Below are positions 23,900 through 52,019 of a stretch of 64,000 nucleotides of DNA, one piece after another (position 1 is the first letter of the stretch; every line of letters begins with the position of its first letter). The translations under genes and the position numbers were made by a program. The notes under the pieces were generated by a model, which was given only the letters and a program-made list of their open reading frames with translations, made no database searches and was not told the DNA's origin. Origin of the DNA: Bactericera cockerelli (taxonomy: Eukaryota; Arthropoda; Insecta; Hemiptera; Triozidae); NCBI GenBank assembly GCA_024516035.1, contig CM044967.1, positions 18,016,810 through 18,080,809 of the forward strand, in the 5' to 3' direction.

Positions 23900-25735
23900 A
23901 CAAAATGGCCGCCAGAATCTTAAGGTATTTTAATCCATTACTTCTTCTTAATTACTCATTTTAATCTTAAGGTATGATTCACACAACGAGCAGAGTGCAA
24001 TTACTCTTACCTGATACCAAAATATGTTTTGGAATTAAAGCTTCCTTAAAAGGCTTTGGTAAATTTCAGTTAAAATCTTATAGCCCTTTCTTTCATCTAT
24101 AAAAGCCAATTAAAAAAGGCAAAAAGACAACAACAAAAAATATAGGAGTTTTAGAATACATTATGAAATGACAATGGAAGGTGCAAAATTTTTCAACATT
24201 GAGGGTAGGCTTGAGAAGGGGAGCTCTCTGCAGAGGCCAATTCATGGATTTTTACTTAGATCTCAGACACAATTTGAGATAAAAATAGTGCGATGTTTCA
24301 AGATGTTGAAGACGACTTGAAATTGACTTCATGTAAAAATAATCAGGTCCTACTAACATGACAGTTAAAGATATGAGGTCCAATTGTGATGCCTCTGAAC
24401 AACGATCCTTGCTGTCTACTTGGATGTAACTGGGGATTATCCGGGAACTTGTATAACAGTATTATTGTTATTGGAACACAAGTTATAAAGTACTTACCTA
24501 CAAAGGTATTCAATACTAAATAAATATCACCAATTCTCTGTCGCAAAGGCCCACTATATCAAAGAGACGCTTTTTAATACCATATAGAGATATAAAAAAA
24601 AACCTTTCTGCAAAATACAGATTTCTAGGTATTGATTGGGTATAAAATCTGAAATCATAATTGATGGTGATTCCTTTTTTTAACTGAAGTTTTACACAAA
24701 GGGTGTCTCTTAATGAATGGATGGGTTTTCTTTGGATTGATTGAATATTCCTTTCGATCCTAAAGGAAAAGTTCGACGAAGCCGAAAATCTTTGTATGAC
24801 AGTCGAGTTGAGTAGGATTAAAAATGTACAGTTCCTAAACAATTTAATATGTTATAATGATAATACTGATGAATTTAGTCCTAAGAGAGCATAACAAGAT
24901 GACCCACTGGTATGTCCTAGAAGAAATTGGTATTACTTTCGTTTAACATCTCTGTAACTGTTCGTAGGTGAACTTAATTGTATATACAGAGTGGCGCGCA
25001 ACCGAAGCATGAATTTGATATTGATATAAAAAAGTGAAATAAGAAGATGAAGGGTTTTAATAGGTCTCAAAACAAAGTTTAAATATGGAAATTTCATATG
25101 CAATATTAAAATTTCAAAAGGAAGTCTATTATGGACGGAAAATTATGTCAGACAAATGACGTTCTTTTCGGCCAGTTCATTTCTTAGGACGAGTTTTCAA
25201 GTTCTCCATTAATCAATCCAACATGTCATTGTCCAATGAGATTTACTGTAGTCTACAGAATGCTTGGTGCTTCGTCTTCCGAAATGAAGTGTCAGTAAAA
25301 GACGCAATTTGTCAGACATACTTTTCTGTTCATTATAAAATTACATTTGATTTTAATTTTCATAGTGTAATTTCCATTCATTAGCTCTTTGAGACCAATA
25401 TCAACCCTTTTTAGTTTTATATCCATAATTATCAAATTCATGCGTCCGCTTCGCGCCAACCTGTATTATTGACTTAAAATTTTCTTCTAGCAAGGAATAG
25501 GTTATGAGATATGCGTTCATATCCAAAAATGGCCTCTTCAAACTGTACCCAAAACTAGAACTCCAAATATTTTTTTTTTTTTTCATCCGATTACAATAAT
25601 TTTGGCTGATTAAAATGAACCTATCTATATTTTCCTCTCTATTTACTCTATTACATTATCTTCTTTCCTTCTCTCAATTATCTCTCCCTCTCTCTTAACC
25701 CTCAACTGTCTCTGTCTCCTACCTTTTCATTTACA
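23900..25735. other. Sik3 3' flank, no gene seen
   Basis: Holds the presumed Sik3 3' UTR (minus strand). No clear canonical polyadenylation signal stands out close to the stop. Frames present are short and unconvincing. Confidence 0.45.
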
Positions 25736-42890
<17,155 letters not shown>

Positions 42891-42894
42891 TACC

Positions 42895-43130
42895 AGTCGC
42901 GGTAGCTAGCTCTGTGATCAAGGCGTCAGTTTGGTAAAAGCTCTGTGGTCAAGGCGTCAGTTTGCTGATAGCTCTGTGGTCAAGGCCTCAATTTGGTAAT
43001 TAAGAAGTCGCAAGTTTGACACTCAGCTGAGACTTGTCAAGATATTCTCCCATTGTTAACTGTTGGAATAATGGGCTAGTGTGACAAATGATATGGCGTT
43101 GTTGATAAGGCGATGTAAGAGTAAGCTATG
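42895..43130 (+). repeat. Decayed SINE B with triplicated D-arm segment
   Basis: gcggtagctagctctgtgat; the segment agctctgtggtcaaggcgtc occurs three times at about 34-40 nt spacing before the caagtttgacactcagctga B-box remnant and a B-type body. Confidence 0.5.
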
Positions 43131-43374
43131 CCAACTTCTCACTTTTCTGTTTATACTGATTTCTGTTTATACTGATTATTGATTATCATGACAAAATTTA
43201 TGTACAAATTTATGTACATCTAATACAACTTCTCACTTTTCTTTTTATACTGATTTATACTGAAATGATCTCTCACTGTTTTTCATTATTTCCCCTAATA
43301 TCTACCTCACGGGAAAAAGCAGTAATTGTGATGAGTTGCCAGCCAAATATAAATACATAAAAACAATTTCAATA

Positions 43375-43626
43375 CAGTCAAACCTGGATATAAGAGAAAC
43401 TTGTATAAAAGAGAACTGGATTTAAGAGAAACTTGTATAAAAGAGAACTGGATATAAGAGAAACTTGTATATAAGAGAACTGGATATAAGAGAAACATGG
43501 ATATAAGAGAACAATTTCCAGGTCTCACTTACCTCTCTATGATAGAAAACCTCTATATAAGAGAAACCTGGATATAAGTGAAAAAACTTCCGGTATATTG
43601 AGTTCTCTTATATCCAGGCTCGTCTG
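43375..43626. mobile_element. pogo-like MITE with internal tandem expansion
   Basis: TA flanks (43373-43374, 43627-43628); ends CAGTCAAACCTGGATATAAG and TATATCCAGGCTCGTCTG. Inside, the end sequence gagaactggatataagagaa acttgtata is repeated about four to five times, so the termini have amplified into a satellite. Confidence 0.8.
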
Positions 43627-44324
43627 TATCACTCTAAAGTGAGAAATGGTCTCAAAGGGGACTTGTTGAATACCTATGTATGGATATGTCGATAGCATAA
43701 AAGTTTATCAGACTCAGTTTAAAATTCTTAGAATTTCTCAAGTATTAGGCCATGAATGCCTTAAGCCTCAAGGGATACGAGAGAAGAGGTAAGTTCTGAC
43801 TTTAGAATCTTGTTTGGGTGAGAGGAATGAAAAATACCTTCTGTAGAAAATGGTAATTGTAATTTTGTAATTTTTAAAGTTTTCCTCTTCGTGTTAGGAG
43901 AAAAGGTGTGAGAGGATCAAAAACATCCCATACTGTTTTTGTTATGACAAAGGTTTGTTGCAAAGCTCAACAAAACAATACTCGTTTAATTTTCTAGTTA
44001 TCTAATTTTTTTTTCCCCCTCTCTCTTTTTTGTTTTTGTTTTGTTAGAGTTTAACGTCGTTTTTCAACTGCTGTAGGTAGTAGATATTTATAATATTGTA
44101 AATTGTCTATATAATAGCACTGGCAGTGTGTTTCGACAATATATAATATAATATATGAAAAAAAAATGAAGCGCAAGAGTGCTGTGTACGTACTGCCCAG
44201 TACATCAGTTCTGTGATAAGAGAAAATATTTTGGTCTTACCGTTTTTACATACTTTTTTACTTTCTATAACCTATAAGGTATAGAAAGTATTGTTTTTTT
44301 GACGTATTTTTATTTACCTATCTT

Positions 44325-44405
44325 CTTCTTCTTTTACTCTGTCTTATCCTGCTCAAGCAAGGTCGACAATGTTCAACCTCATGGTTGAGGTTTGTTGGTT
44401 TTGGC
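44325..44405 (-). repeat. LINE-tail fragment, minus strand
   Basis: cttcttcttcttttactctg then ggtcgacaatgttcaacctc and atggttgaggtttgttggtt, related to the fragment near 6430. Confidence 0.4.
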
Positions 44406-44724
44406 ACATTTTTTTTTAACCTATATTACGGATAAAATATTTCGTCAAACTTTACATTACTAGGAATGGTTCCCAAGATACATGCAATACTTTTCCGCTG
44501 TATGGCGAGATAATTTTTTGGATGATGAGACTACTCGCTCTTCTATCTACTGTTTCTTTTGCTAAGAATTTTCTCATTTTCCCAAGTAAATTTACAGTTT
44601 CGTCTGCCCATGGACAGTTTTCAGTTTTCAAAAGCTAAGAAATGATGGTAATGATTACTTATCAGAAGAATAAGATCATACGAGGTAGGTATCTATGTGG
44701 GCCGTTTACTGCCTAAAAAAACGA

Positions 44725-44880
44725 GCGTCTAAAGGCCGAATTATAAAACAGGATTAAAGTCAAGATAAGCCCGACAGTTCCTCAACTCAGGCTATGTTGC
44801 GCTGTGATTGGTTGAAACTCCGACTTGAGGGCGTGGTTGGCTTAACTTTAATCCTGTTTCATATAGTTTGTTCTTAAAAC
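44725..44880. repeat. Inverted-repeat element around gattaaag
   Basis: ccgaattataaaacaggatt aaagtcaag at the left and cttaactttaatcctgtttc at about 44848-44867 are inverted repeats. A similar right half occurs at 46620-46735 (caatttaatcctgtttcata attcagccctga). Confidence 0.5.
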
Positions 44881-45170
44881 GAAAAATGACAACATGTAAA
44901 GTCTTCATACAGAATATTAGACAAAGTCTGTTTAATTTCATTTAATATACACCCCCTAGACTCCCTCAATTAATGTTCATTCGGTCCCGAGGCAGAATAT
45001 AGGTACTAAAATATTTAAAATTGGAGGGTTTTCTAGAGGGTTCAAAACCGTTACATAGACTCTAAAACAACATACGCTTGTTTATGATAAAGCAAAGTTT
45101 TCCCTCCACTAAAAAAAAACCCCTAGACAAGTTTCTCAGGTCCAAACTTTTCTTTTCTTACAATTACATC

Positions 45171-45359
45171 ACACTGGTAGTCAAGTGGTTAACGCGCTAA
45201 CGTGGTTCGAATCCCACACAGTGCATGAATTTTTCCTCATTAATTTGAGTTTGTGACCACACAAGAATAATAAGACTCTGAGGGTTAGGTGGTAGAAAAT
45301 GTTTAAGCATTAACCTCGCCTGGTGGTAACCTTCCACTAAAGAGTGTTATTATTATTTT
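45171..45359 (+). repeat. SINE family A, plus, head internally shortened
   Basis: cactggtagtcaagtggtta acgcgctaacgtggttcg: the anticodon-arm region is deleted, joining A-box side directly to the B box. Confidence 0.8.
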
Positions 45360-45386
45360 TAATTTTAAGTTTGTTTGAGTAGGTAT

Positions 45387-45498
45387 GTAATTTGAGTATG
45401 TGACCACATAATAATAAGACTCAGAGGTTTAGGTGGTAGAAAATGTTTAAGCATTAACCTCGCCTGGTGGTAAACTTCCAGTAAAGAGTATTATTGTT
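45387..45498 (+). repeat. SINE family A tail only, tandem with the previous copy
   Basis: ttgagtatgtgaccacataa to aaagagtattattgtta; head absent. It lies 28 nt after the previous copy. Confidence 0.7.
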
Positions 45499-45934
45499 AC
45501 TACTTCACACATTTCACTGACTGGTTCATAATATAACCAGCAGCTGGGTCGGGAGTGAAAAGCCTTGTCACCATAAAATCGTCTTCTGTCATCAAGATGG
45601 ACACGGGTAGTGAACGCATTTGTTACTATCACGATCAAGGTCAAATGTTGCACTTGTAATAATTGCACCCGCTGACCTTGTATTGCGTATACTTCCTGCT
45701 TGACTGATGCATTTGAAGCTTGGATTTGTCTCATGGATGTAAAAGCATCCCTTTATTATCGACGGATGGCAAGATCGAGTTGCATTGGAAACTGTTGACA
45801 CATCACACGCGGAGAGAACTTGCATTCCATCTCAGTGACTTTTCTTCGTCACATAGGCTAGCGATCAGGTTGAAATCATATCGATCATAACATCCATCAC
45901 TATAATGAGACACTCGCGTTGAATACGGAGCTCA

Positions 45935-46010
45935 GAAGCTTTATTGATAAGGTGTAAGCTGGAGGTCGGTAGTTCGAGTCCCTGTAAGAGTCGGGAACCT
46001 AAATGTAAAA
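45935..46010 (+). repeat. SINE family C head fragment
   Basis: ggaggtcggtagttcgagtc after a shortened D-arm region. Confidence 0.5.
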
Positions 46011-46062
46011 TGTCTCTTCTATCCAAATATACTGCCCGATTTTTTTTTTTTTTTTTTTTTTT

Positions 46063-46318
46063 TTGTGGGGTTTAACGTCGCTTTCAACTGCCATGGTCAT
46101 ATCACGACGGGGGTTTTACCCTCCATTCGCAGGAAACTCACAAACCTGCTACTCACATTGACCTCACCCAGCCTGAGTGGGGCCGGGAAAAGCCAGCGTC
46201 ACGAGAATTAGAATTTGAATGGTCACCCATCCAAGTCTTAACCTCGCTGGATGTCGCTTAACTTCGGTGTTCTGAAGGGAACCGGTGTATTCAACATGCC
46301 ATCGACGCTGGCACTGCC
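46063..46318 (-). repeat. SINE with 5S rRNA-derived head, minus
   Basis: On the minus strand the head reads gccagcgtcgatggcatgtt gaatacaccgg ... acaccgaagttaagcgacat ... ggttaagacttggatgggtg acc, clearly patterned on 5S rRNA including its internal pol III promoter region (GTTAAG..., CTTGGATGGGTGACC). The body gctggcttttcccggcccca, gggtgaggtcaatgtgagta and ...gcgacgttaaacccc is the same as in family D. It ends in a run of at least 20 A on that strand. Confidence 0.85.
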
Positions 46319-46327
46319 CGATTTTAC

Positions 46328-46560
46328 TATTGACCAACATCAGTAGCTTGATCGATAAGGCGTCGGTGTAACCTTGAGGTCGGTGGTTCAAGTACCGGAT
46401 TGAGCGTAGATTTAGTACAGCGAGTTTGAGTAGTTGTGATAACACGAAATAATCCTCTCACCACCGTGACTTAGGTATCTGTCCCTATCTCACGGACACG
46501 GAATTATTATTATAATACGAAAGTGATTAACACAAATATGATAACTTTCAGTATACTGCC
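46328..46560 (+). repeat. SINE family C interrupted by a short insert
   Basis: The head accaacatcagtagcttgat and body resemble other copies, but about 70 nt (near 46450-46515, ending attattattataata) separate CACGAAA from a second run of CGAAAGTGATTAACACA. The insert is probably a small secondary insertion. Confidence 0.6.
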
Positions 46561-46754
46561 CGATTTGGGCTAAGGGTAGAATTATACAATATGTATATTA
46601 TACAATAAAATTAAATTAGAGACAAGTCATAGTATCCCTTAAGTCCGAGATCATACTGCACTGTAATTGGTGTGACCTCTAACTTGCTGGCTTTTCTTCA
46701 ATTTAATCCTGTTTCATAATTCAGCCCTGAGGAGTCCCTTTATTTCAGAACTTT

Positions 46755-46895
46755 ATTTTGGTGCTATTAATATGTGGTCAAATTTTTCAAATGTATGAGA
46801 AAAAAAAATCATGCAATTGGTGGGATTCGAACCAACGACTCACTAAGATGCCTGGATTAACAGACTGGCGTCTTAAACACTTGACTACCGATGCT
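46755..46895 (-). repeat. SINE family A fragment, minus
   Basis: ggtgggattcgaaccaacga ... cctggattaacagactggcg ... cacttgactaccgatgc. Confidence 0.65.
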
Positions 46896-46924
46896 TTCAG
46901 GAACTTCTTCTTTTTTTACTTGCA

Positions 46925-47125
46925 AAAGTGCAAAAATAAGGTCTACGACTTGCCGATACAGAATTTTTTGTAAATTCTAGAATGTAGGAAAAACGGTACT
47001 CAGGGTACTCTACCATATAAAACAAATTTGAAGAAAATCGGTTAAGCTGTTTTGGAGATACAAGTGATTCAGTATAAAATCTCAAAATTGCCACGTGTAT
47101 ACAATGTAAACCAATCACGAGGAAG
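46925..47125 (-). repeat. Dispersed repeat J, minus
   Basis: cttgccgatacagaattttt ... attctagaatgtaggaaaaa ... ggagatacaagtgattcag ... accaatcacgaggaagtatt. Confidence 0.6.
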
Positions 47126-47221
47126 TATTGTTTCCATGTGACAGAGTATTTATGTGATATTCGGCTAATAGGATTTGATCTTTTGGCAATTAGGCCGTAT
47201 TGGCAAAACCATCTACAGAAA

Positions 47222-47248
47222 AGTCTGTTTACCTTTGGGTCTTGTATT

Positions 47249-47303
<55 letters not shown>

Positions 47304-47390
47304 AATGAATCTACGGGGGTTGACCCCATTTATTACAAAAAGAAAACAAGTATTACAAAATAAAACATAAGTAAAAATAAACCTCCCTAA
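47222..47390 (-). repeat. Retroposed tail with 50-plus-nt poly(A), minus
   Basis: An uninterrupted T-run at about 47251-47302 is followed by gaatgaatctacgggggttg accccatttattacaaaaag; read on the minus strand a tail with ggggtcaacccccgtag hairpin precedes poly(A). A recent retroposition. Confidence 0.6.
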
Positions 47391-47784
47391 TTAAAAAGTA
47401 GATCAATATCCGATCTTTTACAAAGGAACAGATCTAAGCCCGCCCCGCTGGTGAGATTACCTATTTTCTCCATACGTTGTATTGGAGAATGTTCACAAAT
47501 ATTAATTTTGTATCTCTGGAGCAGAAAAGTATCTTTAGATCTTGTCGTTCTCCCTGGAACCCTTAAGTTTAATTTGCTCTTAAGTTTAATACATTTCAAA
47601 ATAATGTAACATTTTCACCCAGAGAAAAAGTCGACCACTGTAACATAATAACATTTGCGCATAGAACTAGCATAAGAGTGGCACACAGAGTGGAAATGTT
47701 ATTTCCATTGTTAACTCGCGTATTTCACAACGTCTAAATACCGGATGGTCTCTTTTACTACAGTCGGCGTCGAACCTATAACTA

Positions 47785-48262
47785 TATAACATTCGAACCT
47801 GGGATATAAGAGAACTCAAAGGACCGGCCTTTTTCTGTCTTATGTCCAGGTTTCTCTTATAAAGAGGTTATTTCCCCTTATAAAGTGGTAGTTGAATAAG
47901 AGAACTCAAAGTCTTGTATTTCAAAGTGGTAGTTGAATAAGAGTCTTGTATTATAAAGTGTTTCTACTGAAAACACGAATTATTTTCTCTTATACCCTGG
48001 TTTCTCTTATAAAGAGGTTATTTCCCCTTATAGAGTGGTAGTTGAATAAGAAAACTCAAAGTAGGTACGCTTATTTTTTTCTCTGATATCCAGGTTTCTC
48101 TTATAAAGAGGTTATTTCCCCCTTATAAAGTAGTAGTTGAATAAGAGAACTCAAAGTAGGTACGCTTATTTTTTTCTCTTATATCCAGGTTTCTCTTATA
48201 AAGAGGTTATTTCCCCCTACAGAGTGGTAGTTGAATAAGAGAACTCAAAGGAGTGGAATTTT
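47785..48262. repeat. Tandem array derived from pogo-like MITE ends
   Basis: About four units of roughly 100-110 nt: tttctcttatatccaggttt ctcttataaagaggttattt cccc... agtggtagttgaataagaga actcaaag. The aacctgg(g)atataagagaac end matches 43375-43626. Confidence 0.8.
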
Positions 48263-48297
48263 TCTCCAAAATCTAACTTGAAATTACTTACCTTCTT

Positions 48298-48446
48298 ACC
48301 GACCTCAGTAGCTTGATTGATATAACGCGGTGGACTCGTAACCTGGAGGTCGGTGGTTCGAGTCCCAAGTTTAGCAAAAATTTAGTAAATCTAGTTTGAT
48401 TAATTGTGACACCACATCGTGATTACCACAAATATGAACACTTTTT
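48298..48446 (+). repeat. SINE family C
   Basis: accgacctcagtagcttgat, ggaggtcggtggttcgagtc, and a diverged tail. Confidence 0.75.
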
Positions 48447-48660
48447 GTGCATTGGAAGTCGAGGTAGCCCTAGTCGTCTGGTAATCCAGGTACCGTATTA
48501 GGGATTTGTTGGTTCGAATCCCACCCAGTGCATGCACATTTCCTCATTAATTTGAGTTTGTGACCACATAATAATAAGACACTGAGGGTTAGGTGGAAGA
48601 AAATGGTTTGAGCATTAACCTCGCCTGGTGGTTAGCTTCTACTGATGAGTATTATGTTAC
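48447..48660 (+). repeat. SINE family A, abutting a family-C copy
   Basis: gtgcattggaagtcgaggta, tggttcgaatcccacccagt, cctcgcctggtggttagctt. It starts immediately after the family-C element ends. Confidence 0.8.
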
Positions 48661-48784
48661 TTTATTTTTATTTTATTGATTTTTATTACTTCTGATAAAT
48701 TTCTCATTTTATAAATCGGAAGTATTGTGTTCATTTTTGTTTTTACATTTGACACCTTAGACGGGGCAATTCAGTCCTATTCGT

Positions 48785-48856
48785 TAACCTGAACCACCGA
48801 CCTCCAGGTTACAAGTCCGCCGCCTTATCGATCAAGCTACTGAGGTCGGTCGAGGT
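48785..48856 (-). repeat. SINE family C head, minus
   Basis: aaccaccgacctccaggtta then cttatcgatcaagctactga ggtcggt. Confidence 0.7.
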
Positions 48857-48883
48857 ATTATTACCTACTATCATTATTATTAT

Positions 48884-49092
48884 TGTCCCGGTAGCTCAGT
48901 GGTAAAGGCGGCACTCTGTGAATCCAAAGACTCCAGAGGTCGTGGGTTCGAAACCCAGCCGAGACATGACAAGTTATCCTCCCATTTGGGATTTTTAACA
49001 CATAATAATATGTCTTGGGCTTACTGCTGGAATAATGGGACTTTAATAATTCTAATCGGGCAGTATAAATAAGGCGATATTATTATTATTAC
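48884..49092 (+). repeat. SINE family B
   Basis: tgtcccggtagctcagtggt ... cgtgggttcgaaacccagcc ... gcagtataaataaggcgata (att)n. Confidence 0.85.
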
Positions 49093-49354
49093 TCTTAAAT
49101 TTTACTTACCTTATTCAAGATGGCCGCCCTGAGACCGGGTTCACTCCAGCTCGCGGATTCCAGTTGGTTTATACTTCAGTGGTAGCTGACTTCACGATTC
49201 GCGATGACCCAATTATGCGGTTCACTGAGTACCGTGTATATACTTTACCGACCTCCCCGGTAAAGAGGCAAACAACTCGAACTCGTAATGCGGAGATTGT
49301 GGGTTCAAAGCCCGACCGTGGCAGAATTTCCGACGGAAAGATTGTGCTTATGGC

Positions 49355-49560
49355 AACTGGTTAACGCGCTAGTCTGGTAATCCAAGTAGCCTAGGGATCC
49401 GTTGGTTCAAATCCCACCAGTGCACGAATTTTTCCTCATTAATTTGAGTTTGTGACCACATAATAATATCTAAGACTCTGAGGGTTAGGTGGTAGAAAAT
49501 GCTTTAAGCATTAACCTCGCCTGGTGGTTACCTTCCACTAAAGAGTATTATTATTATTAT
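49355..49560 (+). repeat. SINE family A
   Basis: aactggttaacgcgctagtc, ggatccgttggttcaaatcc, cattaacctcgcctggtggt, (att)n end. Confidence 0.85.
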
Positions 49561-49619
49561 GGTTGTTTCGGTATCTTCCCTAGACTTAAATGACAAAGGA
49601 ATTTTTTTTTGAATTACGA

Positions 49620-49730
49620 ATTACGCTAGTTTGTTGATCCAGGTAGTGTAGAGATCCGTTAGTTCAAATCCCATCTGATGCATGGAATTTTGCCTAAGCA
49701 TCTATTTGAGAATTTGACACCTAACAATTG
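49620..49730 (+). repeat. SINE family A, decayed fragment
   Basis: gatccaggtagtgtagagat ccgttagttcaaatcccat. Confidence 0.5.
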
Positions 49731-50369
49731 CACCAAGACCTTCCCGATTGAGGGACTATTATTTTGTGTTCGGGTTTGTTTGAAATAACATTTTTTGCTC
49801 CAATTTAAAAAAAAATCTTATGAATTAAAAAAAAAAAATCTTTAAAAAGTCATTTTTAAAAAATTCTGGACCTGTCCCAACCTCTTGGAAAACTTCTTTT
49901 CGTGTCTCTCTGTGTATTATTTTTATTCCTAGAAGTCCTCAATTCTGAGAAACCAGAGAACGTTTCAAACAAAATTTCGCCTGACATGAAGAAGACGTGG
50001 TAGATGGTCCCATTTTAAATTCATGAACTTCGAAAATGTTCCTAATCATTTTTTTCCCCTATTGAAATTATTTTAATTATTGTTTCTTTTTTAATTTATT
50101 TTAATTTTTCTATTAAAGGGTGGAATAGTTTTCAAAGTTTACTCTTCTTGCCCTACCCAGCTTATTCTCACGTGTGAAACCTGGCCCTGGGAGAATCGCA
50201 AGGGAACCGGTTTTCTTTCTTTCCTTTTCTTAGTGAGAAGCAAAAAATCGATTTTCACTGTCAGAGTAAAAATTATGCTGATGATTCCACTAGACCTATG
50301 GGCTGAAAACGAAGGGACCTCATTAATTTATCTGTAGCGGAGAAATTTCAGTAGCCACTGAGTGTCTCA

Positions 50370-50592
50370 TTATTATTAAATGCTTTATTAGATACAAAGA
50401 CTAGTACAACTTCTCACTTTTCTGTTTATACTAATTATATATGTACATTGTACAATGAAAATAACTAATTTATAAAAATAATGAAAAATGAAAACAATGT
50501 AAACAATAAAATGGAAAAAATAGATAAATACATACATATGTCCTAACTAAAGGGCGGGGTTATTGCCTGTGGCAATCACGTCCAACCAACCC
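50370..50592 (-). repeat. F-type tail, minus
   Basis: attaaatgctttattagata ... tatgtcctaactaaagggcg gggttattgcctgtggcaat. It contains a copy of the aacttctcacttttctgttt motif near its 3' end. Confidence 0.7.
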
Positions 50593-50769
50593 TCGTTATT
50601 CATATTTAAAAAAATGAAATTCGGTGGTTTCAGTCCCAAGAAGGGCATATATTTTGTAAGGTTAAGTGATGGAGGGGTGGGTTTTAGTGGGTATGGCGTA
50701 CTGTTTCAAAGGCTGGAAACCTACCCGCACTTGGTCTTGAATACTCTATAGAAGATTTTGCCTCCTCTC

Positions 50770-50772
<3 letters not shown>

Positions 50773-50822
<50 letters not shown>
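50773..50822. repeat. (AG)n microsatellite, about 25 repeats
   Basis: Perfect alternating ag over about 50 nt. Confidence 0.97.
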
Positions 50823-50826
<4 letters not shown>

Positions 50827-50947
50827 TGTGCCTTTATGATTGTGATTGACACAATTATATAAACCTTAATAATTATTTGTTTTTATCATGAATCCTAAGA
50901 GTGGCGTCACAATTCCTCAAACCTGCATGACTAAAAATTCTCCACAC

Positions 50948-51015
50948 TAAGACTCGAACCACCGACCTCTTGGTTACGAGTCTTCTAGTGATCAAGCTAC
51001 TGAGGTTGGTTCTCA
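50948..51015 (-). repeat. SINE family C head, minus
   Basis: gactcgaaccaccgacctct and gatcaagctactgaggttgg. Confidence 0.65.
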
Positions 51016-51221
51016 AGCGTCTCAGTAAATCAGTAGGCCAAGTTCTAGCATATTACGCAAGGAAGGTTAACTTCGACCGAAGTAAGTTCGATTCATGATC
51101 TTCAACTACTGGATGATAGCAGGGCCGACTGCCAATTTATCTCCGAGGTGAAGAGGTTAAAACCTCTATCGCTTGATCCAAAAGTTGGTAGGTTTAAATC
51201 ATGGTAACCTATAATACCTCA

Positions 51222-51312
51222 ACCGACCTCGGTAGATTGATCTATAAGGCGGCGGACTTGTAACCTGGAGGTCGGTGGTTCAAGTTAACGAATAGGACAG
51301 AATTGGCCCATC
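51222..51312 (+). repeat. SINE family C head
   Basis: accgacctcggtagattgat, ggcggcggacttgtaacctg, gaggtcggtggttcaagtt. Confidence 0.7.
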
Positions 51313-51415
51313 CAACGTGTCAAATGTAAAAACAAAAACAAACACAATTCTTCCGAGTTATATATAATATGAGAAATTTATAGGAAGTAATAAAAAAAAA
51401 TGAAGTAACATGTTA

Positions 51416-51628
51416 TAATAATACTCATTAGTGGAAGGTAACCACCAGGCGAGGTTAATGCTCAAAGCATTTTCTACGACCCGACCCCTAGAGTCTTATT
51501 ATTATGTGTTTACATGCTCGAATAAATGAGGAAAAAATCATCAAGCATTGGGTGGGATTTGAACCAACGGATCCCTATGCTATCTGGATTACCAGACTAG
51601 CGCGTTAAACACTTGACTATCAATGCAC
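51416..51628 (-). repeat. SINE family A, minus
   Basis: gtggaaggtaaccaccaggc ... ttgggtgggatttgaaccaa ... aacacttgactatcaatgca. Confidence 0.85.
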
Positions 51629-52019
51629 TTATCTTTATATTTTTTATCTTATCAATGGAAAAGACAAGTCTTTAAGATCATTTTCGGTAAGTTAATTTAG
51701 TTATACATAAATTAATACTTAGTGAAATTTAACTAACGATTTTTTGTTGTTGTAATTTTATGTTTAAGTAGTAAAATTAAACATTGTACCGTAAATTTAT
51801 TTAAAAAAGAAAAGAAAAAAGAAATAGGAGTTGACATTATTAATGTTCTTTTTTGGGGCTAGTTAAATGTCCCAACATATCTTACGATTACATACAATTG
51901 GCTACTAGCAAAAATAGTATGATATTTTCCTATTTTACTCTTTTTAATAGGAGGGGTTTTCTGATTTATGCAATTCAATTTTTTTTGAAAATTGCATTAT
52001 GCAAAAATTCGTTTTGTGA

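Larger units (their letters stand above)
18900..23900. repeat. Decayed tandem array of several-hundred-bp units
   Basis: A box tcactatcacagactacata aacaaaat recurs at about 21416, 22080, 22320, 23118 and 23585. A second box tttatgtcaatgcaatgtt...acattaata precedes it each time (also weakly at 19030 and 21330). A third box aaaatctccataagaatgca follows (19425, 21130, 21790, 22540, 23327, 23870). Unit length varies about 250-800 nt through indels. Confidence 0.8.

Noticed and set aside
46210..46318. A functional 5S rRNA gene on the minus strand
   Set aside because: The 5S-like part is diverged and runs into a SINE body with a poly-A end rather than a T-run terminator.
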